In this document: positions 43,767 through 52,815 of the stretch, in pieces
Numbering within the stretch: the first letter of the stretch is position 1
Layout: every line of letters starts with the position of its first letter
Assembly: GCA_022774645.1 (NCBI GenBank)
Contig: JALFKQ010000035.1
Span: 62,001-126,000, forward strand
Length of the DNA: 64,000 nt
Reading direction: 5' to 3'
From: Mycoplasmatota bacterium
Lineage (GTDB): Bacteria; Bacillota_I; Bacilli_A; RF39; UBA660
The notes under the pieces: generated by a model
Databases searched by the model: none
The model's input: only the letters and a program-made list of their open reading frames with translations
Told to the model about the DNA's origin: nothing
Made by a program: the position numbers and the translations under genes

Positions 43767-44321
43767 ATGAAGTTAATTGTGGGATTAGGAAATCCAGATA
43801 AAAAATATGAAAAAACAAGACATAACTGTGGATTCAGAGCTATAGATTTTTATGCTGAAAAAAATAATCTTACATTTAAATCAAAGTTTAAAGGATTATA
43901 TTGTGAACAACTTGTTAATAATGAAAAAATAATATTATTAAAACCACAAACATATATGAATCTATCCGGAGAATCAGTTATAGAATTTGTGAAATACTAT
44001 AATATAGATTTATCAAGCCTAATAGTTATATATGATGATGTAGACTTTGAGGTTGGAACATTTAAAATTAAAAGAAATGGTAGTGCTGGTGGACACAATG
44101 GAATAAAAAACATAATAGAATTACTTAAAACAGAAAATATTCAAAGAATCAGAATAGGTATTTCAAAGAATCAAATTCCATTAGATAAATATGTTTTGGG
44201 AACTTTTACAAAAGACGAAGATGAAAAAATAGAACAAGTATTACCAATAGTAGCTAATATAATTGATGATTTTACAATGTATAATATAGATAAATTAATG
44301 GAAAAATATAATAGGAACTAG
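43767..44321 (+). CDS. pth: peptidyl-tRNA hydrolase
   Basis: Recycles peptidyl-tRNA that falls off ribosomes. VGLGNPDKKYEKTRHNCGFRA carries the catalytic His, with LLKPQTYMNLSG and GSAGGHNGIKNI. 184 residues. ATG at 43767, AAGGAG upstream, one base after rsmI. Confidence 0.96.
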   Translation: MKLIVGLGNPDKKYEKTRHNCGFRAIDFYAEKNNLTFKSKFKGLYCEQLVNNEKIILLKPQTYMNLSGESVIEFVKYYNIDLSSLIVIYDDVDFEVGTFKIKRNGSAGGHNGIKNIIELLKTENIQRIRIGISKNQIPLDKYVLGTFTKDEDEKIEQVLPIVANIIDDFTMYNIDKLMEKYNRN

Positions 44322-44323
44322 AC

Positions 44324-47300
44324 ATGAAAAATAATTTATTTAAAAAATTATTTGATTTTGATATTAATGCTGTACATAAAATATCAGTAAGCAAAAATGA
44401 AATATATAACCAACTTTTGTTATATATCTTTTTTACTACAAAGAAAAATTTGTTACTAGTTGTATCTACATTAAATGAAGCAACAGAAATATATAATGAA
44501 ATAAAAAATTATTTAGATGAAGTATATTTATTTCCAGAAGATGACTTTATGGCAAAAAAAGCAATAGCTAGTTCCCCAGAGTTACTATATATGAGAGCAA
44601 ATATACTTAATAAATTTGAGTCAGAGAGTAAAAAAATAATTATAGTTCACCTAAATAGTTTTATAAAAAAATTACCAGCTCCTTCAAGTTATAAAGAAAA
44701 TAGAATAAATATTAAAATTAATTCAGAAATAAACAGAGAAGATTTTATTAATAAACTTATTAAAATAGGATATAAAAAAGAAAGTATGGTATATGAAACA
44801 TCTGATTTTGCAGTCAGAGGTTTTATCATAGATATATTTCCTATTAATGAAGAAAATCCTATTAGAATTGAGTTATTTGACGACACAATAGAAAAAATAA
44901 AATATTTTGATCCAGTAACACAAAAATCTATAAAAGAAATAGAAGAAATAATTATATCTCCAATAAAAGATGATTTTGATAATAACAATTCATCTATAAG
45001 AGATTACAATAAAGATGGATTAGTAATATTTCATAATTATAATCAAATAATAAATCAAGAAAAAATGATTCAACCTCAACTTAAATATTTAGGTATGCAA
45101 AGTGAAATATTTAAGTTAAGTAAGTTAGTAAATGAAAATGATTTATATTTAGATACAATAAATAACAGAAATTCTGACATTAAAATTGAAGCAGAGGCAA
45201 TAGATAATTATAATTCAAATAAAGAAAAATTCTTTTTTGATCTAAAAACAAGTGGTGGAACATTATATACAACTAACAAGTTATTAACAGATGAAGTGAA
45301 AAAATACGATAAATCAATAGAAATAGAAAATTGTACATTAAATCATGGATTTGTGTATAAAAACAATGCATTTTTTTCAGAGTTTGACTTATATGAATCA
45401 CAAAATAAGAAAGAATTAATTAAAGGTAGTTCACTTGGCAGTAAAATAATGTCAATAGATAGTATAAAACCAGGGGATTATGTAGTGCATAGAAAATCTG
45501 GAATTGGTATATATATGGGTCTTACAACAATAGAAAAAAAGGGACTAAAAAGAGACTATCTATTAATACAATACAAAGGTAATGATAAACTATACATGCC
45601 AGTTGAAGACATTACAAAACTATATAAATACTCCTCAAAAGAAGGAGTAAAACCACCTATTAATAAATTAAATAGCGTTGAATGGACAAAGACAAAGTTA
45701 AGAATAAAAGAAAGAATAAAAAATATTACTGGTGAATTGTTAAAAATATATCAAGCAAGAAATAAAGCCACAATAGAACCATTTAAAAAAGACGATGAAG
45801 AGCAGATGATATTTGAATCTGAATTTGGTTATGAAGAAACAGTAGATCAACTAAAAGCTAGTGAAGAAATAAAGAGGGATTTAGAAAAACCAAGACCAAT
45901 GGAAAGATTATTGTGTGGAGATGTTGGCTATGGAAAGACAGAAGTAGTTTTTAGAGCAATGTTTAAAACAGTAATGAATGGAAAACAAGTTGCCTACTTA
46001 TGCCCAACAACACTGCTTTCTCATCAACAATATGATTCAGCTTTAAGAAGGTTTAAAAATTATGGAGTTAATATAGATTTAATAAATAGACATTTTACTA
46101 ATAAACAAGTACAGGAAAAATTAAAAAGATTAAAAGAAGGTAAAATAGACATTTTATTTGGAACTCATCGATTATTAAGTAGTGATGTAGAATTTAAAGA
46201 TTTAGGGTTACTTGTTATAGATGAGGAACACCGTTTTGGGGTAGAACAAAAAGAAAAAATTAAAAAGCTAAAATCCAATGTTCATGTTCTATCAGTATCA
46301 GCAACACCAATTCCAAGATCATTACAAATGTCATTGGTTGGTATAAGAGATTTATCGTTAATAGAAAGTGCTCCAAGAAATAGATATCCAGTTCAAACAT
46401 ATGTTATAGAATATAATGATATGTTAATTAGAGAGGCAATTCTAAAAGAGATGAACAGAAATGGGCAATCATATATTCTTTATAACAATATAACTAACAT
46501 GGACTCACTTGCAGAAAAATATAAAAAATTAATACCAGAGGCAAGAATATGTTATGCACATGGAAAAATGTCTAAAAATGAAATGCAAGATATAATATAT
46601 GATTTCACAAACAAAAAATATGATGTTTTAATAAGTACAACTATTATTGAAAATGGTATAGATATACCAAATGCTAATACGATTATTGTTATTGATAGTG
46701 ACAGATTTGGTTTAAGTCAATTGTATCAAATAAGAGGTCGTGTCGGTCGTGGAGACAGAATAGCTTATGCTTACTTAATGTATAAAAAAGAAAAAGTCTT
46801 AAATAGCATAGCACTAAAGAGATTAGAAGCAATAAAAGAATTTACAGAACTAGGTAGTGGATACAAAATTTCTATGAGAGACCTTGCGATTAGAGGAGCA
46901 GGAGATATTTTAGGTAAAGAACAAGCTGGTTTTATTGATTCAGTTGGTGTTAGTATGTATATGGAACTAGTTAACGAAGAAATAAATGGCATAACTATAA
47001 ATGAAGATGAAGAAAGAGAACCAATTCCAATAGATATTCAAACTCACATTGATAAATGCTATACAGACGAAAGTGATGTAATAATCGAACTACATAAGAA
47101 GATTAACGGAATTACAACAAGGAAAGAACTAAATGAAGTATTATCTGAAATAAGAGATAGATTCGGTATGACAAATAAAGATCTTGAAATCTACGCTCAT
47201 GAAAAATACTTAGAAAAATTACTTATGATTACAAATATTCAATTACTTGAAAATGATAATTTAAAATCAGTATTAAAATTACGAAAAGAAGTATATGAAG

Positions 47301-47482
47301 ATATAAATATTGAAGAATTATTTGTAGAATCAACAAAAATCACAACAAAATTTAATTTTCAATATAAAGGTGGTTCAATATTAATAACGCTTCTAAAAGC
47401 AACTCTGGAAAAAAATTATATATATTATTTAGAAGATTTATTGGAAGTAATATATAATATGAAATTTAAGTATAATAAATAG
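44324..47482 (+). CDS. mfd: transcription-repair coupling factor Mfd
   Basis: Removes stalled RNA polymerase and recruits UvrA. Order: UvrB-like N-terminal module, polymerase-interaction domain (about 380-450, [19 protein letters not shown]), RecG-like translocase with [28 protein letters not shown] and RGRVGRGD, and a C-terminal TRCF domain. 1052 residues, about 100 shorter than usual, mostly in the N-terminal module. Place after pth as in Bacillus. Confidence 0.96.
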   Translation: MKNNLFKKLFDFDINAVHKISVSKNEIYNQLLLYIFFTTKKNLLLVVSTLNEATEIYNEIKNYLDEVYLFPEDDFMAKKAIASSPELLYMRANILNKFESESKKIIIVHLNSFIKKLPAPSSYKENRINIKINSEINREDFINKLIKIGYKKESMVYETSDFAVRGFIIDIFPINEENPIRIELFDDTIEKIKYFDPVTQKSIKEIEEIIISPIKDDFDNNNSSIRDYNKDGLVIFHNYNQIINQEKMIQPQLKYLGMQSEIFKLSKLVNENDLYLDTINNRNSDIKIEAEAIDNYNSNKEKFFFDLKTSGGTLYTTNKLLTDEVKKYDKSIEIENCTLNHGFVYKNNAFFSEFDLYESQNKKELIKGSSLGSKIMSIDSIKPGDYVVHRKSGIGIYMGLTTIEKKGLKRDYLLIQYKGNDKLYMPVEDITKLYKYSSKEGVKPPINKLNSVEWTKTKLRIKERIKNITGELLKIYQARNKATIEPFKKDDEEQMIFESEFGYEETVDQLKASEEIKRDLEKPRPMERLLCGDVGYGKTEVVFRAMFKTVMNGKQVAYLCPTTLLSHQQYDSALRRFKNYGVNIDLINRHFTNKQVQEKLKRLKEGKIDILFGTHRLLSSDVEFKDLGLLVIDEEHRFGVEQKEKIKKLKSNVHVLSVSATPIPRSLQMSLVGIRDLSLIESAPRNRYPVQTYVIEYNDMLIREAILKEMNRNGQSYILYNNITNMDSLAEKYKKLIPEARICYAHGKMSKNEMQDIIYDFTNKKYDVLISTTIIENGIDIPNANTIIVIDSDRFGLSQLYQIRGRVGRGDRIAYAYLMYKKEKVLNSIALKRLEAIKEFTELGSGYKISMRDLAIRGAGDILGKEQAGFIDSVGVSMYMELVNEEINGITINEDEEREPIPIDIQTHIDKCYTDESDVIIELHKKINGITTRKELNEVLSEIRDRFGMTNKDLEIYAHEKYLEKLLMITNIQLLENDNLKSVLKLRKEVYEDINIEELFVESTKITTKFNFQYKGGSILITLLKATLEKNYIYYLEDLLEVIYNMKFKYNK

Positions 47483-47485
47483 AAA

Positions 47486-47511
47486 AATCACCAAAATATT
47501 ACTAGGTGATT
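47486..47511 (+). promoter_or_regulatory. inverted repeat masking the spoVT ribosome site
   Basis: AATCACC (about 47486-47492) pairs with GGTGATT just before the ATG. The ribosome site AGGTGA is in the stem. No T run follows, so it is not a terminator. Confidence 0.45.
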
Positions 47512-47513
47512 AA

Positions 47514-48011
47514 ATGCAGACAACAGGTATAATAAGAAAAATAGATGAACTTGGAAGAATAGTATTACCAAAAGAATTAAGAAAATATTTGAACATTAAC
47601 CCAGGAGATGATTTTCAAATAGCAATTGAATCAGAAAGAATAATACTAGAAAAATATTCAAGATTACAAAATATAGAAACAGAGTTAATAAATCTTATTA
47701 ACTGTTTTTCTTCTGTAACAAAAAATGACATATACTTAATCATTAATAACAAAATTATTAACAAAGAAAATGAAATGATAACGAATGAAATACAAAACTT
47801 AATACAAGAAAGAAAAATATTTTATAAAGATACAAATCTAAAATTGAAAATATCAAACAATATTATTTCAAAAAATAAAATAGTTATAAATCCTATAATA
47901 TTAAATAGTGACATTCTTGGTACAATTATTATCACTGACAATGTTAATCTTTGTGACATAATAAGTGACTCAAAAATACTAGAGAATATTATAAAAATGA
48001 AATTTATGTAA
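47514..48011 (+). CDS. spoVT: stage V sporulation protein T (AbrB-type regulator)
   Basis: Forespore regulator of sigma-G genes in Bacillus. The swapped-hairpin AbrB domain is MQTTGIIRKIDELGRIVLPKELRKYLNINPGD (1-50); a GAF-like C-terminal part follows (about 60-165). 165 residues, close to the Bacillus protein. AbrB-only relatives lack the C-terminal part, which supports SpoVT. Directly after mfd, as in B. subtilis. Confidence 0.9.
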   Translation: MQTTGIIRKIDELGRIVLPKELRKYLNINPGDDFQIAIESERIILEKYSRLQNIETELINLINCFSSVTKNDIYLIINNKIINKENEMITNEIQNLIQERKIFYKDTNLKLKISNNIISKNKIVINPIILNSDILGTIIITDNVNLCDIISDSKILENIIKMKFM

Positions 48012-48091
48012 AAATTTGTCAAATTATGACTAATCTTGTAATTTAGGTTGAATAAAATTCTTTACTTTTGTATTATTAAGTTGTGATAATT

Positions 48092-48283
48092 ATGAAAAAA
48101 ATATTAAGAAGTATGAGAAATAAACCTGCGACATCTTTTACTTTGTTTTTGTGTATAACAATAATATTACTAATAATTGCTTTGTTAAATATTAAAGATA
48201 TATTTTATATATTTTTATTGCCTTTTATAACTTACTATGTAAATAAAATAGTTTATATAACTTTATTTGAGATAAAATATTAA
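48092..48283 (+). CDS. small two-helix membrane protein, unknown
   Basis: 63 residues: a basic N-terminus (KKILRSMRNK) and two hydrophobic segments (about 16-34 and 38-57). The ATG at 48092 is poorly supported; a GTG at 48083 is also in frame. Its TAA shares a base with the tatD ATG, implying coupling. Not recognised. Confidence 0.5.
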   Translation: MKKILRSMRNKPATSFTLFLCITIILLIIALLNIKDIFYIFLLPFITYYVNKIVYITLFEIKY

Positions 48284-49023
48284 TGATTGATACACATGCT
48301 CACATATTAAGTGAGTTTTATGACAACATAGATGAGTTAATAGAAGAGTTAAAAAGCAAAGAAATAATAAAAGTAATAAATTGTGCAGATTCAGTAGAAA
48401 CATCAAAAGAAGTATTAAATATATATACAAAATATGAAGGATATCTTTTACCAGCAGTAGGTATTCATCCTGAAAATATAGAAAATGCAAATATAAGTGC
48501 AATAGAAGAATTAATAAAAAATAATAAGGTATTTGCCGTTGGTGAAATAGGTTTAGATTATCATTATAACGATGAAAATAAAAAAGAACAAAGAGAATAT
48601 TTTATAAAACAATTAGATCTTGCAATCAAATATGATTTGCCTGTAATAATTCATATAAGAGAAGCAATGCAAGAATGTTTTGATATACTTAAAACAAGAA
48701 AAAACAGAGGAATAATACATTGTTTCAGTGGAAGTACTGAAATGGCAAGAGAATATATAAAACTAGGATATAAGCTTGGAATAGGAGGAGTATTAACTTT
48801 TAAAAATTCTAAATTATATGAAGTAATAGAAAAAATAGATTTAAAAGATATAGTATTAGAAACAGATAGTCCATTCTTGAGCCCGGAACCATATAGAGGA
48901 AAGAAAAATAAACCTTCAAATGTATTCTATGTTGCAAAAAGGATTGCAGAAATCAAGAATATATCAATAGAAGAAGTAATAAACACAACAACTAAAACAG
49001 CTAGTCAAATTTTTGACATTTAA
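48283..49023 (+). CDS. tatD: TatD-family metal-dependent hydrolase
   Basis: TIM-barrel DNase family. IDTHAHI metal site, VGEIGLDYHY, PVIIHIREA, IIHCFSGS and VLETDSPFLSPEPYRGKKN. 246 residues. Corresponds to yabD next to yabE in Bacillus. Confidence 0.93.
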   Translation: MIDTHAHILSEFYDNIDELIEELKSKEIIKVINCADSVETSKEVLNIYTKYEGYLLPAVGIHPENIENANISAIEELIKNNKVFAVGEIGLDYHYNDENKKEQREYFIKQLDLAIKYDLPVIIHIREAMQECFDILKTRKNRGIIHCFSGSTEMAREYIKLGYKLGIGGVLTFKNSKLYEVIEKIDLKDIVLETDSPFLSPEPYRGKKNKPSNVFYVAKRIAEIKNISIEEVINTTTKTASQIFDI

Positions 49024-49041
49024 TAATACTTATTATATAAT
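49013..49041 (+). promoter_or_regulatory. consensus promoter for the 3D-domain gene
   Basis: TTGACA (49013-49018), 17-base spacer, TATAAT (49036-49041): both hexamers perfect. It overlaps the end of tatD and puts the start near 49048, just before the ribosome site. Confidence 0.85.
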
Positions 49042-49062
49042 TTATTTAGGAGTAAGTATTAT
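49023..49062 (+). repeat. inverted repeat reaching the start codon of the 3D-domain gene
   Basis: ATAATACTTA (49023-49032) is the exact complement of TAAGTATTAT (49053-49062), which includes AT of the ATG at 49061. AGGAG is in the loop. The left arm is upstream of the likely transcription start, so an operator role is at least as likely as an RNA hairpin. Confidence 0.6.
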
Positions 49063-49615
49063 GAAAAAGTATATTAGAAGTAGAATATTTATGACTATAA
49101 AAACTTTTATAGCAATTATAATGATTTTATTTATTGGAAAAGAAACATATGAAAATAAATCATTATCAGTTTCAATGAACACAAATTTAAATAAGTCAAT
49201 AGATAAAAAAATAATACAAAATACTCAAAATGAGTTATATAAAGAAGGACTATATAATCCACTATATACATTCACAGGAGAACTTACAGGTTATGCTGGA
49301 GATTGTCCACTATGTTCTGGATATTTAGCTTGTCCTCCAAGAACAAATGTACTAAAAGAAGGCATATATTATAATGATAAAACATATGGAACAGTAAGAA
49401 TCGTGGCAAGCAGTAAGAATTATCCTTGTGGAACAATATTAAAATTTAATGTTAATAAATTATCAGATGAACCAATAGTAGCAATTGTTTTAGATAGAGG
49501 AGTAAGTGGAAATGTTATTGATTTACTTACAACATCAGAAGACCATGCAATTAAAAGTATAGGAAGAGTTAAAAACTTAGAGTTTGAAGTATTAAGAAAA
49601 GGATGGAAAAAATGA
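49061..49615 (+). CDS. secreted 3D-domain protein (YabE/YuiC-like)
   Basis: Cell-wall-active double-psi barrel protein. N-terminal anchor (about 8-24), then from residue about 70 the 3D fold with TGYAGDCPLCSGYLACPPRTN, GTVRIVASSKNYPCGTILKFN and IVLDRGVSGNVIDLL holding the Asp residues. Relatives act as lytic transglycosylases. Two cysteine pairs could form disulfides. 184 residues, without the G5 domain of YabE. ATG at 49061 with AGGAG upstream. Confidence 0.82.
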   Translation: MKKYIRSRIFMTIKTFIAIIMILFIGKETYENKSLSVSMNTNLNKSIDKKIIQNTQNELYKEGLYNPLYTFTGELTGYAGDCPLCSGYLACPPRTNVLKEGIYYNDKTYGTVRIVASSKNYPCGTILKFNVNKLSDEPIVAIVLDRGVSGNVIDLLTTSEDHAIKSIGRVKNLEFEVLRKGWKK

Positions 49616-50400
49616 GAGATTTTGATTATAAAAAATCGTTAGGTCAAAATTTTTTAAAAGATCAAAATATTATTAATAAGATATCTGATTCAATAAATCC
49701 ATCAAAAGAAGATTTAATTATAGAAATTGGTCCAGGAGCAGGAGCACTAACAAAAGAGCTAGTAAAAAAGAACTGTGATGTAATATGTTTTGAAATAGAT
49801 ACAAGATTAGAAGAAAAATTGAATAAAATAAAAGATAGTAATAGTAATTTTAAAGTGGTATTTCATGATTTTTTAAAAGTGGATATAAGCAAATACATAG
49901 ATACAAGTAAGTATAAGAATATTTATTATGTTGGAAATTTGCCATATTATATAACAACAGCAATAATTAATAAAATTGTTAATGAATCTAATCCTTACGA
50001 AATAACAATTATGGTACAAAAAGAGGTAGCAGAAAGATTTGCAGCTAAGCCAAATACCAGGGAATATGGATCAATATCAGTCTTTTTACAATATAATTTT
50101 GATATAGAAACAGTATGTATTGTTAATAAAAATTGTTTTGAGCCAATACCGAAAGTTGATAGTGCTGTAATAAAATTAAAAACAACAAATAAGTATCAAA
50201 AAACAGTAAAAAACGAAGTAAAACTATATAAATTAATAAAGGATTCATTCACTTATAAAAGAAAAAATCTTAGAAATAATCTAAAAAATTACAATCAAGC
50301 AAAAATAGAAGAAATACTAAAAAAATATGATAAAGATTTAACAGCAAGAGCTGAATCTTTAAGGATAGAGGAATTTATAGATATATCGAACAATATATAA
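49612..50400 (+). CDS. rsmA: 16S rRNA dimethyladenosine transferase
   Basis: Dimethylates A1518 and A1519. KKSLGQNFLKDQNII, IEIGPGAGALTKEL and VGNLPYYITTAII (catalytic NLPY). 262 residues. The ATG at 49612 has AAAAGG at a good distance; the ATG at 49603 abuts that site. Overlaps the 3D gene's stop by 4 bases. Confidence 0.95.
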   Translation: MRDFDYKKSLGQNFLKDQNIINKISDSINPSKEDLIIEIGPGAGALTKELVKKNCDVICFEIDTRLEEKLNKIKDSNSNFKVVFHDFLKVDISKYIDTSKYKNIYYVGNLPYYITTAIINKIVNESNPYEITIMVQKEVAERFAAKPNTREYGSISVFLQYNFDIETVCIVNKNCFEPIPKVDSAVIKLKTTNKYQKTVKNEVKLYKLIKDSFTYKRKNLRNNLKNYNQAKIEEILKKYDKDLTARAESLRIEEFIDISNNI

Positions 50401-50409
50401 TACAAAATA

Positions 50410-50437
50410 GAGAACAAACCAAATTGTTCTTTTTTTA
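50410..50437 (+). terminator. terminator of rsmA
   Basis: AGAACAA, loop, TTGTTCT, then seven T. Confidence 0.8.
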
Positions 50438-50480
50438 TGCATATTTTTATAAAAAAAATATACATTTAATTAGGGGGATT

Positions 50481-51236
50481 ATGCTAAAAATAGGTGACTA
50501 TGTTACAAGAAAAAAGTATGGAAATGATATTCTATTTAAAATAGATAAAATAGAAAATAATACAATTTATCTTAAAGGAGTAGATGTAAGGTTATATGCT
50601 GATTCAGAAAAAGAGGATCTAATTTTGTCTTCTATAAGTAAAAAAAAAGAAAATTTTGAGACAATAAGGCAATTAAATATAAAAGATTTTTTTTATATTC
50701 CAGGTACAATACTGCATTTAGACTCTGATCAAGAATATATAGACAAGTGTAATGAATATTATAAATCACAAAAAATAAAAGCATATTCATATAAATTTGC
50801 TGAAAAAGATTTCAAAAATAATGTTAATAACTTGTTAAAAAAACACAATCCTAATATTTTGGTAATAACAGGGCATGATGCTTACTATAAAAAAAGAAAA
50901 AATAATGAGAATTATAAAAACAGTAAATATTTTATAGAAACAGTGAAAGAAGCAAGAAAAATAAAAAATGAAAATGAACTATTAATAGTAGCCGGAGCAT
51001 GTCAAAGTGATTTTATTTCATTGATAAAATCAGGTGCAACTTATGCTTCAAGCCCAAGTCATGTGAATATACATGCATTAGATCCAGCAATAATAGCATC
51101 AGGATTAGCACTAACAGATAAAAATGAACAAATAAATTTAGAAGAAATCATAAATAAAACGAAATACAAAAGTGACGGAATAGGGGGAATAAAATCAAGA
51201 GGTATGATGGTTACAGCATATCCAAGAAAGGAATAA
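50481..51236 (+). CDS. yabG: YabG sporulation-specific protease
   Basis: Cysteine protease that trims spore coat and germination proteins in Bacillus and Clostridioides. IGDYVTRKKYGNDILFKI start, VITGHDAYYKK (His132) and VAGACQSDFISLIKSGATYASSPSHVNIHALDP (Cys174) contain the expected catalytic residues. 251 residues, a bit short. ATG at 50481 with GGGGG upstream; readings from 50424 start in the terminator. Followed by veg as in Bacillus. Confidence 0.92.
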   Translation: MLKIGDYVTRKKYGNDILFKIDKIENNTIYLKGVDVRLYADSEKEDLILSSISKKKENFETIRQLNIKDFFYIPGTILHLDSDQEYIDKCNEYYKSQKIKAYSYKFAEKDFKNNVNNLLKKHNPNILVITGHDAYYKKRKNNENYKNSKYFIETVKEARKIKNENELLIVAGACQSDFISLIKSGATYASSPSHVNIHALDPAIIASGLALTDKNEQINLEEIINKTKYKSDGIGGIKSRGMMVTAYPRKE

Positions 51237-51237
51237 A

Positions 51238-51450
51238 ATGAATATAAATAAAATAAAAGAAGAAATATTTAAATTAAAAGATGAAAAGTTAAAAATTAAA
51301 GTAATAATGAGAAGAAATAAATTTGAATATTTAGAAGGAAAAATAAAAAGTTTTCACCCAAATATTTTTACAATTGAAACTAATAAAGGATTAAAATCAT
51401 TTACTTATTCAGATATAGCAACAAATTCAGTTATCATAAGCAAAATTTAG
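51238..51450 (+). CDS. veg: Veg protein
   Basis: Small SH3-like protein that stimulates biofilm formation and influences spore germination in Bacillus. KLKIKVIMRRNKFEYLEGKIKSFHPNIFTIET fits the family. 70 residues. Two bases after yabG. Confidence 0.85.
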   Translation: MNINKIKEEIFKLKDEKLKIKVIMRRNKFEYLEGKIKSFHPNIFTIETNKGLKSFTYSDIATNSVIISKI

Positions 51451-51459
51451 TTAAAAATA

Positions 51460-51488
51460 TTGAAAAGAATAAGCATTTATAATATAAT
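51460..51488 (+). promoter_or_regulatory. promoter of spoVG
   Basis: TTGAAA (51460-51465), 17-base spacer, TATAAT (51483-51488). It fits the primary sigma factor; I did not find a sigma-H pattern. Confidence 0.65.
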
Positions 51489-51517
51489 TATATTATCTAA
51501 TTATTAAGGAGGAAGTC

Positions 51518-51805
51518 ATGAAAATTACAGATGTAAAAGTAAAATTAGAAAACAAAGATAATAATTTAAGAGGAAAAGCAACAGTTACAATAGATGACGC
51601 AATTGCAATTCATGATATTAGAATCTTAGAAGGGTTAAACGGTTTATATTTAGGAATGCCTAGTCGTAAGCTTCCAAACGGTAAATATGTTGATATTGCT
51701 CACCCAATCAATTCAGAAACAAGAGCAGAATTTGAAAAAGCTATTTATGAAGAATACGAAAAGGAACTAGAAAGAAAGAAAAATTCAGAAGAATCTGAAG
51801 AATAA
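51518..51805 (+). CDS. spoVG: SpoVG, RNA/DNA-binding regulator
   Basis: MKITDVKVKL, KATVTIDDAIAIHDIRILEGLNGLYLGMPSRK and DIAHPINSETR are diagnostic. SpoVG regulates septum formation during sporulation and other pathways. 95 residues with an acidic tail. AAGGAGG before the ATG. Confidence 0.97.
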   Translation: MKITDVKVKLENKDNNLRGKATVTIDDAIAIHDIRILEGLNGLYLGMPSRKLPNGKYVDIAHPINSETRAEFEKAIYEEYEKELERKKNSEESEE

Positions 51806-51815
51806 TCTGAACAAG

Positions 51816-51839
51816 AAAGACTACATAGTAGTCTTTTTT
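51816..51839 (+). terminator. terminator of spoVG
   Basis: AAAGACTAC, loop ATA, GTAGTCTTT, then T run. Confidence 0.85.
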
Positions 51840-51888
51840 CATAGTTTAAAATATTTAAACATATATTTAAATGGAGGAATAAACTATG
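51840..51888 (+). promoter_or_regulatory. start-codon inverted repeat of yabP
   Basis: CATAGTTTA (51840-51848) is the exact complement of TAAACTATG (51880-51888), which ends in the yabP ATG. GGAGG lies in the 31-base loop. Confidence 0.5.
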
Positions 51889-52173
51889 GATAAAAAAGAT
51901 ATTACAGATACATTCAATCATATAATAACAATAACAGAAAGAAAAACGATAATACTATCAGGGATAAAAAAATTAAATAGTTTTGATGACACAGAATTTT
52001 TTGTAGACAGTATTATGGGGCCAATAATAATTAAAGGAGAAAATTTAGAATTATTAAAACTAGATACTTTTCAAGGTAACTTATCAATAAAAGGAAAAAT
52101 ATTTTCAGTAATGTATTTAGATGACAATAAAAAAATAAAAGCAGAAAGTATAATGTCAAGGTTATTTAAATAA
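51886..52173 (+). CDS. yabP: spore protein YabP
   Basis: Small YabP/YqfC-family sporulation protein. ITITERKTIILSGIKKLNSFDDTEFFVDSIMGPIIIKGENL fits the family. 95 residues. GGAGG before the ATG. Its stop overlaps the next ATG (TAATG). Mother-cell expression in Bacillus; the exact role is unclear. Confidence 0.88.
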   Translation: MDKKDITDTFNHIITITERKTIILSGIKKLNSFDDTEFFVDSIMGPIIIKGENLELLKLDTFQGNLSIKGKIFSVMYLDDNKKIKAESIMSRLFK

Positions 52174-52445
52174 TGACTTTAAAAGAACAAATATTATCAT
52201 TTATTTTTTCTTTTTTAGCTGGAATTATAATTCAATTAATATATAAATTTTCTTACAAATATATTTATAATGTAAAAAAAATATATACTTTTTTAAATTC
52301 TTTGCTACTTTTCACAAATATAACACTTATATATTTTAAAATATTCTATTATATCAATGGAGGAATAATAAATATTTATTTTTTATTGATTACAGTTTTA
52401 ACATTTCTATACTTAAATAACAAAAAATTTACAAAAAAAATGTAA
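52173..52445 (+). CDS. yabQ: YabQ-like spore membrane protein
   Basis: 90 residues, three hydrophobic segments (about 7-25, 38-60 and 65-83). Call rests on the position after yabP and on the membrane pattern. Bacillus YabQ (about 210 residues) is needed for the spore cortex; short versions occur elsewhere. Confidence 0.68.
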   Translation: MTLKEQILSFIFSFLAGIIIQLIYKFSYKYIYNVKKIYTFLNSLLLFTNITLIYFKIFYYINGGIINIYFLLITVLTFLYLNNKKFTKKM

Positions 52446-52461
52446 AAAAAAGTGTTATTAA

Positions 52462-52490
52462 TTGTAATTACTATTTGATAAAGTTATAAT
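52462..52490 (+). promoter_or_regulatory. promoter of divIC
   Basis: TTGTAA (52462-52467), 17-base spacer, TATAAT (52485-52490). Confidence 0.7.
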
Positions 52491-52512
52491 TATAATAGAA
52501 AATGGGGTTAAT

Positions 52513-52803
52513 ATGAGAAAGGTAAGTCAAAAAACTAAGTTTAGAGTGACTTTTTTAACAATAGGGTTTATAATATCTATTGTGATTTTTGGGTCTACTT
52601 TATTTTCTTATTTATCTCAAATAAATAGTAATAAAAATGAAATAGCAACTTTACAAAAAAAATATAGTGAGGAATTAGAATTAGAGGAAGATTATAAAAA
52701 TCAAATAAATAAATTACAAGATCCAGAATATGTAGCTAGAAGAATAAGAGAAAAGCATCTTTATTCTGGTAAGAATGAAATAGTAATAAAAATTGAAGAT
52801 TAG
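52513..52803 (+). CDS. divIC: septum formation protein DivIC/FtsB
   Basis: Bitopic division protein of the FtsL-DivIC complex. Short cytoplasmic start, one membrane helix (about 13-34), a coiled coil (about 38-75) and the family end DPEYVARRIREKHLYSGKNEIV. 96 residues. GGGG before the ATG. Followed by tilS; yabR and spoIIE, which intervene in Bacillus, are absent. Confidence 0.9.
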   Translation: MRKVSQKTKFRVTFLTIGFIISIVIFGSTLFSYLSQINSNKNEIATLQKKYSEELELEEDYKNQINKLQDPEYVARRIREKHLYSGKNEIVIKIED

Positions 52804-52815
52804 GAAAGGCTTGAT

